A program made the position numbers and the translations under genes. Of a DNA stretch of 22,876 nucleotides, positions 19,551-22,876 are shown piece after piece. The notes beneath the pieces are model-generated. The model was not told where the DNA came from. It saw only the letters and a program-made list of their open reading frames with translations, and did no database searches. How positions within the stretch are numbered: the stretch's first letter is position 1; each line of letters opens with the position of its first letter. Source of the stretch: Hirudo medicinalis (taxonomy: Eukaryota; Annelida; Clitellata; Hirudinida; Hirudinidae); NCBI GenBank assembly GCA_011800805.1, contig MPNW01000737.1, positions 55,866 through 78,741 on the forward strand. The letters are read 5' to 3'.

Positions 19551-19944
19551 CATGATTACCATCATGATGACATGATTACCATCATGATGACATGATTACC
19601 ATCATGATGACATGATTACCATCATGATGACATGATTACCATCATGATGACATGAGTACCATCATGATGACATGATTACCATCATGATGACATGATTACC
19701 ATCATGATGACATGACTACCATCATGATGACATGATTACCATCATGATGACATGATTACCATCATGATGACATTATTACCATCATGATGACATGATTACC
19801 ATCATGATGACATTATTACCATCATGATGACATGACTACCATCATGATGACATGATTACCATCATGATGACATGACTACCATCATGATGACATGATTACC
19901 ATCATGATGACATGACTACCATCATGATGACATGATTACCATCA
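19551..19944. repeat. 20-bp palindromic satellite, about 20 copies
   Basis: The unit CATGATTACCATCATGATGA starts every 20 bases from 19551 to 19931. Each unit contains the perfect palindrome CATCATGATG. Variation is confined to the bases after CAT (GATT, GAGT, GACT, TATT). In the right half, variants alternate with a 40-bp period. Confidence 0.97.
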
Positions 19945-19984
19945 GTATTTTCTTCTTCACGATCTATACTGATGCCTTATTAAT

Positions 19985-20090
19985 GTCATCTTCGTCGTCA
20001 TCATAATCGTGATAAATCGTCATCATCGTCATCGTAACCGTCGTCATCATCATTAACTTCATAATGGTCATAATCGTCATCGTCATCCAC
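19985..20090. repeat. Imperfect (ATC)/(GTC) array
   Basis: Degenerate TCATCG/TCATAATCG triplets. Confidence 0.75.
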
Positions 20091-20397
20091 GAACAAGTCA
20101 CGAGTCAAACACTCTCGCAACCAAACGACTGACTACCTCTTGCATGATTGAGGTCGACTGGTTTGACCTTTTCAACAATGGGTGTCACGCATCTTTGCCC
20201 GGCCTCACGCAGACCTTTAACGTCTGACCCCCCAGGTGCGTCCGCGGGGTCATAATTTGTTGCATTCCAGGTGCTGCGTGTTCACGACTGAGTACAAGTT
20301 TTATTGCTCAGTTAATTTGGAGTGCATTTTGAGGTGGACTCCTTTCAAAGATATTTGATTCAACAGGTATCAGACGCAATTTACTATCTAACTAAAG
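20091..20397. other. GC-richer island, unassigned
   Basis: 20100-20280 is clearly richer in G+C than its surroundings. Both strands stay open for about 50 codons (plus strand: TTSCMIEVDWFDLFNNGCH..., stop near 20225; minus strand: stop at 20105-20107). Neither reading matches a family I know. An old element fragment or an isolated exon are both possible. Confidence 0.3.
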
Positions 20398-20463
20398 TTG
20401 TTATTATTATTATTATTATTATTGTTATTATTATTATTATTGTTATTATTGTTGTTGTTGTTG

Positions 20464-20507
<44 letters not shown>

Positions 20508-20600
20508 GTTGTTGTTGTCGTCGTCGTCGTCGTCGTCATCATCATCATCATCATCATCATCCACAACATCATTATAGTCGTCGTCGTCATCACCATTCTG
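20398..20600. repeat. Compound trinucleotide array TTA-TTG-TTA-TTG-TCG-TCA
   Basis: Sharp blocks of pure triplets follow one another, each differing from the last by one transition. Confidence 0.95.
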
Positions 20601-21585
20601 TCTCATTTAATAATTCAAGTTTTTATGTTTATCGTCGAGTTGATTATTATATTATAAATTAATTACATTAATAATAATAATTATTATATTACATTGTATT
20701 GTTATTACATTAATATTAAGGTATAATAAAATATTTATATTAATATTATTGAAGGACGTTAAATTATTTATATTAGCAGTTATTAATTTTCCTAATAAAT
20801 ACTTTTATACACGTGATACAGGTAAGCTGAAGGTAAAAACCTACAATATGCTAATGAGGTGATAATATCAACATTTATAGTCGTCATAAAATCCCCCACA
20901 AATGCAGTCAGGATCTCAGGCATTTCTTAACCGAAGCTGATGATTTCAAGTCAAGGATTGTTAGCCAAGTGACGGGCAAAAGCCAAATCACAGGCAGCGA
21001 CCTTTGGTACCTAACTCCAGCCCTAACCCTATCTCTACCCCTAGGCCTACCCCTAAGCCTACTCTACCCCTACTACTAATTCTATCCTACCCTACCCGTA
21101 ACCCTAGTCCTACCCTACCCCTACCTCATGACCTTGGAATCTCTGTAGAACTGACCTATGAGTTGTGTTTTTTTCCAACCAGCCAAGTCAAGTGCTTAGG
21201 CCTGACGTGAGTCATTATTTCCTGACATCATTAAGTGTGACGTCATCAAGTTTGGATTAAGACGACGTCAACGAAGAAACATTGTTCTCGTAAATAAGGA
21301 TCGACAGATATATATTAATATTTCCAAGGAAATTAATGACTGATATTCAATAATAATGAGTAATAATATTAATGACAATAATAATGTTACAAACCTGAGA
21401 CAAGCCATTGATTGATTTTTGTAATTTGGTTTACATTAACTAATAATTACGTTTATTAATTAATCTTATTAATTAATTGTTGGTGTATTTAGAATCTTTC
21501 TAGGGCTGTGTCTATGTTCGCTGATCAAGAATATACTTGACATTGAAGAACATTCCTAATCAGCAAATAATCAAGCAAGTGATTG
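20601..21585. other. AT-rich non-coding stretch with CCCTA-rich segment and CRE palindrome
   Basis: No gene is recognised. 21010-21125 is rich in degenerate CCCTA/CCCCTA repeats. TGACGTCA, a full CRE palindrome, is at 21238-21245. The remainder is AT-rich with short palindromes. Confidence 0.45.
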
Positions 21586-21659
21586 TTACGCAATAACTGG
21601 CAGCAGGATTATTGCGTAAGCGTGGTATTTACAGGTAATACCACTCAGTTGATAACTGA
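21586..21659. other. Three consecutive perfect inverted repeats
   Basis: Stem 1: TTACGCAATAA (21586-21596) pairs with TTATTGCGTAA (21609-21619), an 11-bp stem with a 12-base loop. Stem 2: GTGGTATT (21622-21629) pairs with AATACCAC (21637-21644). Stem 3: TCAGTT (21645-21650) pairs with AACTGA (21654-21659). The three lie almost end to end. Function is unknown. Confidence 0.9.
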
Positions 21660-21700
21660 ATATTTGATGAATAAATCCGACAATAAACTCGGCATAAATT

Positions 21701-21775
21701 AAGCCCCGTCGTTTATTACAATAATAATAATAAAATAATAATAATAATAACAATAATAACAACAATAATAATAAT
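21701..21775. repeat. Dispersed-repeat tail plus (AAT)n
   Basis: AAGCCCCGTCGTTTATTACA and the following ATA match 1470-1494 with one mismatch in the common 23 bases. An AAT microsatellite follows directly, as at the 3' end of a retroposed element. Confidence 0.6.
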
Positions 21776-22029
21776 GCAAATATAACATAGTAATTAAATA
21801 ATAGTGTTATTATTACGATATTGCAATGACACAAATATTACAGTCCTTTTATAGAAATAATTGATCTCAGGTCAGACGTGAGAGAAGATGAAAGTTGTTA
21901 CAACAGCGTCACTCTGACCTGATTACCTGATTACCTGAGTCTCTCGTGACTCAACACGTCAGCGTTGACGTCACCTGAGTCTTGATTGCTCTTGGATTTT
22001 GATTCAGTTTATTTTATTTTAAATTTAAT
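21776..22029. other. Non-coding stretch with clustered bZIP-type sites
   Basis: It contains TGACTCA (AP-1 type, 21947-21953), TGACGTCA (CRE, 21966-21973) and repeated GATTACCTGA. No gene is seen. Confidence 0.35.
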
Positions 22030-22058
22030 TATCATCGTCGTCGTCGTTGTTGTTGTTG

Positions 22059-22090
<32 letters not shown>

Positions 22091-22108
22091 GCATCATCAT
22101 CATCACTA
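22030..22108. repeat. Compound trinucleotide array TCA-TCG-TTG-TTA-TCA
   Basis: The same block types as at 20398-20600, in reverse order. Confidence 0.9.
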
Positions 22109-22749
22109 TTATTATCCTGAAATGATTACATGGTTTAAATGATCACCTTGAAATTGGCGACCTTAAAATGGACAAGATTTTAAATTCATCGGATCGACAC
22201 ATCGGTAAATCCGCCTACACGAAACTTCAACATTAAATCTCGGTTGATAGAGATTGGTAATTGTGCTTCATTTATGTAGCGCCACGTTTATATAGCGTCA
22301 GAGGCTTTTTCCTAACCATTTATATAGCGCTCCTTTCTAAAAGCTTTTGTGGCATTGGAATCTGGGTTGGAACAGTCTAGTGAATTTAGCAGCGCCGACC
22401 AGACGTCGAGTAAAGCCAGAACTCCAATCTCTCTTTGGCAGTTTTTCGTTTTCCAGATGCTTTCTTGGAAGCTTTTTAAAATCCTCAGACTTAAGGGTCG
22501 GGAATGTGCAACTCTGTTTTCCTTTCCAAGGAAAGTTTGACGGATGACAGAAAACCGACAGCTTGGAAAGCCTGGAAAGAAGTAAAGCAAAGATCTCTGG
22601 AAAGACGTCCCCTGCACCTGCATCTCAAATGGAAGCTTAAGAAAAAAAATATTTCGTGACCAAATATTTAAGGAGAAAGTACTTTTTTGAGAGGAAAAAA
22701 AACATGAACTTTTGAATTTGAGCGTGATTTGTTTTCAAATGAAAGATTT
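22109..22749. other. Intergenic or intronic stretch with TTTATATAGCG repeats
   Basis: TTTATGTAGCGCC, TTTATATAGCGTC and TTTATATAGCGCT occur within 60 bases (22271-22331). This motif type is common in dispersed repeats of invertebrates. Both strands between 22312 and 22623 stay open for 60-100 codons, but I recognise neither and no ATG choice is convincing. Confidence 0.35.
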
Positions 22750-22876
22750 CGGATGATTTGAGCATTTTAAAGACTTCGTTGAGGATGATGACTGATCCAT
22801 CTCATGGAAGGAACTCTGTTCTTTATTAGATTAGTGGAGCATAATGGATGGAAGGATGGATGTATGGGCGGATGGA
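22750..22876 (+). repeat. 127-bp exact repeat, copy 2, at the window end
   Basis: Identical to 6017-6143; the window stops exactly at the end of the match. Confidence 0.95.

Noticed and set aside
19551..19944. CRISPR array
   Set aside because: Units are contiguous with no unique spacers, and the genome is animal; it is a satellite.
21586..21659. tRNA gene
   Set aside because: Stem sizes and order do not fit a cloverleaf, and A/B-box sequences are absent.
6017..22876. Circular element or plasmid of 16.7 kb
   Set aside because: Identical ends fit this formally, but the content (introns, promoters, three unrelated nuclear genes) makes a graph loop or tandem duplication far more likely.

Overview
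The window is eukaryotic nuclear DNA from an animal, most likely an arthropod. Coding segments are interrupted by GT-AG introns. One TATA promoter is followed about 30 bp later by TCAGT, the arthropod-type initiator. The gene families are animal ones: a BPI/LBP-like secreted protein, a C2H2 zinc-finger protein and an M1 aminopeptidase N. The DNA is AT-rich and very dense in trinucleotide microsatellites (ATC/GAT and AAT/TTA). A non-insect arthropod would fit, but the species cannot be read from the sequence. Two isolated N bases (1223, 6016) mark assembly joins, so reading-frame breaks must be judged with care.

Layout, left to right. 1-1500: trinucleotide arrays, a possible acidic minus-strand exon, and a fragment of non-LTR retrotransposon reverse transcriptase cut at the N. 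1790-5663: a seven-exon BPI/LBP-like gene on the plus strand, with promoter, signal peptide and poly(A) signal, but with two places where the reading frame does not join. 5840-6175: GGAT, GAATAT-type and GGAC repeats. 7358-9052: a zinc-finger protein in one coding exon behind a probable 5' UTR intron. 9578-13438: an unrecognised multi-exon gene, with an early alternative stop and poly(A) signal and a longer form of about 656 residues. 13867-14236: a short hAT-like non-autonomous transposon with 8-bp target duplications. 14745-15496: TATA box and first coding exon of an aminopeptidase N. The rest of that gene is not found in the window.

15497-22876 would be intron or intergenic DNA. It is dominated by tandem repeats of many designs: a 38-bp unit x4, 20-bp units x3 and x20, a 21-bp unit x7, and long TTA and compound trinucleotide arrays. 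It also contains a decayed non-LTR retrotransposon C-terminus (17638-18035), a small acidic ORF with splice-like borders (18324-18480), and three consecutive perfect hairpins (21586-21659). The last 127 bases of the window are identical to the 127 bases after the N at 6016.

The genes show no operon-like or pathway relationship. They are independent neighbours on the same strand. I found no clear new defence or mobile system. The items most worth following are the 127-bp junction repeat, the novel multi-exon gene with a TQT (LC8-type) motif, the hAT-like element, the triple hairpin and the structured satellites.
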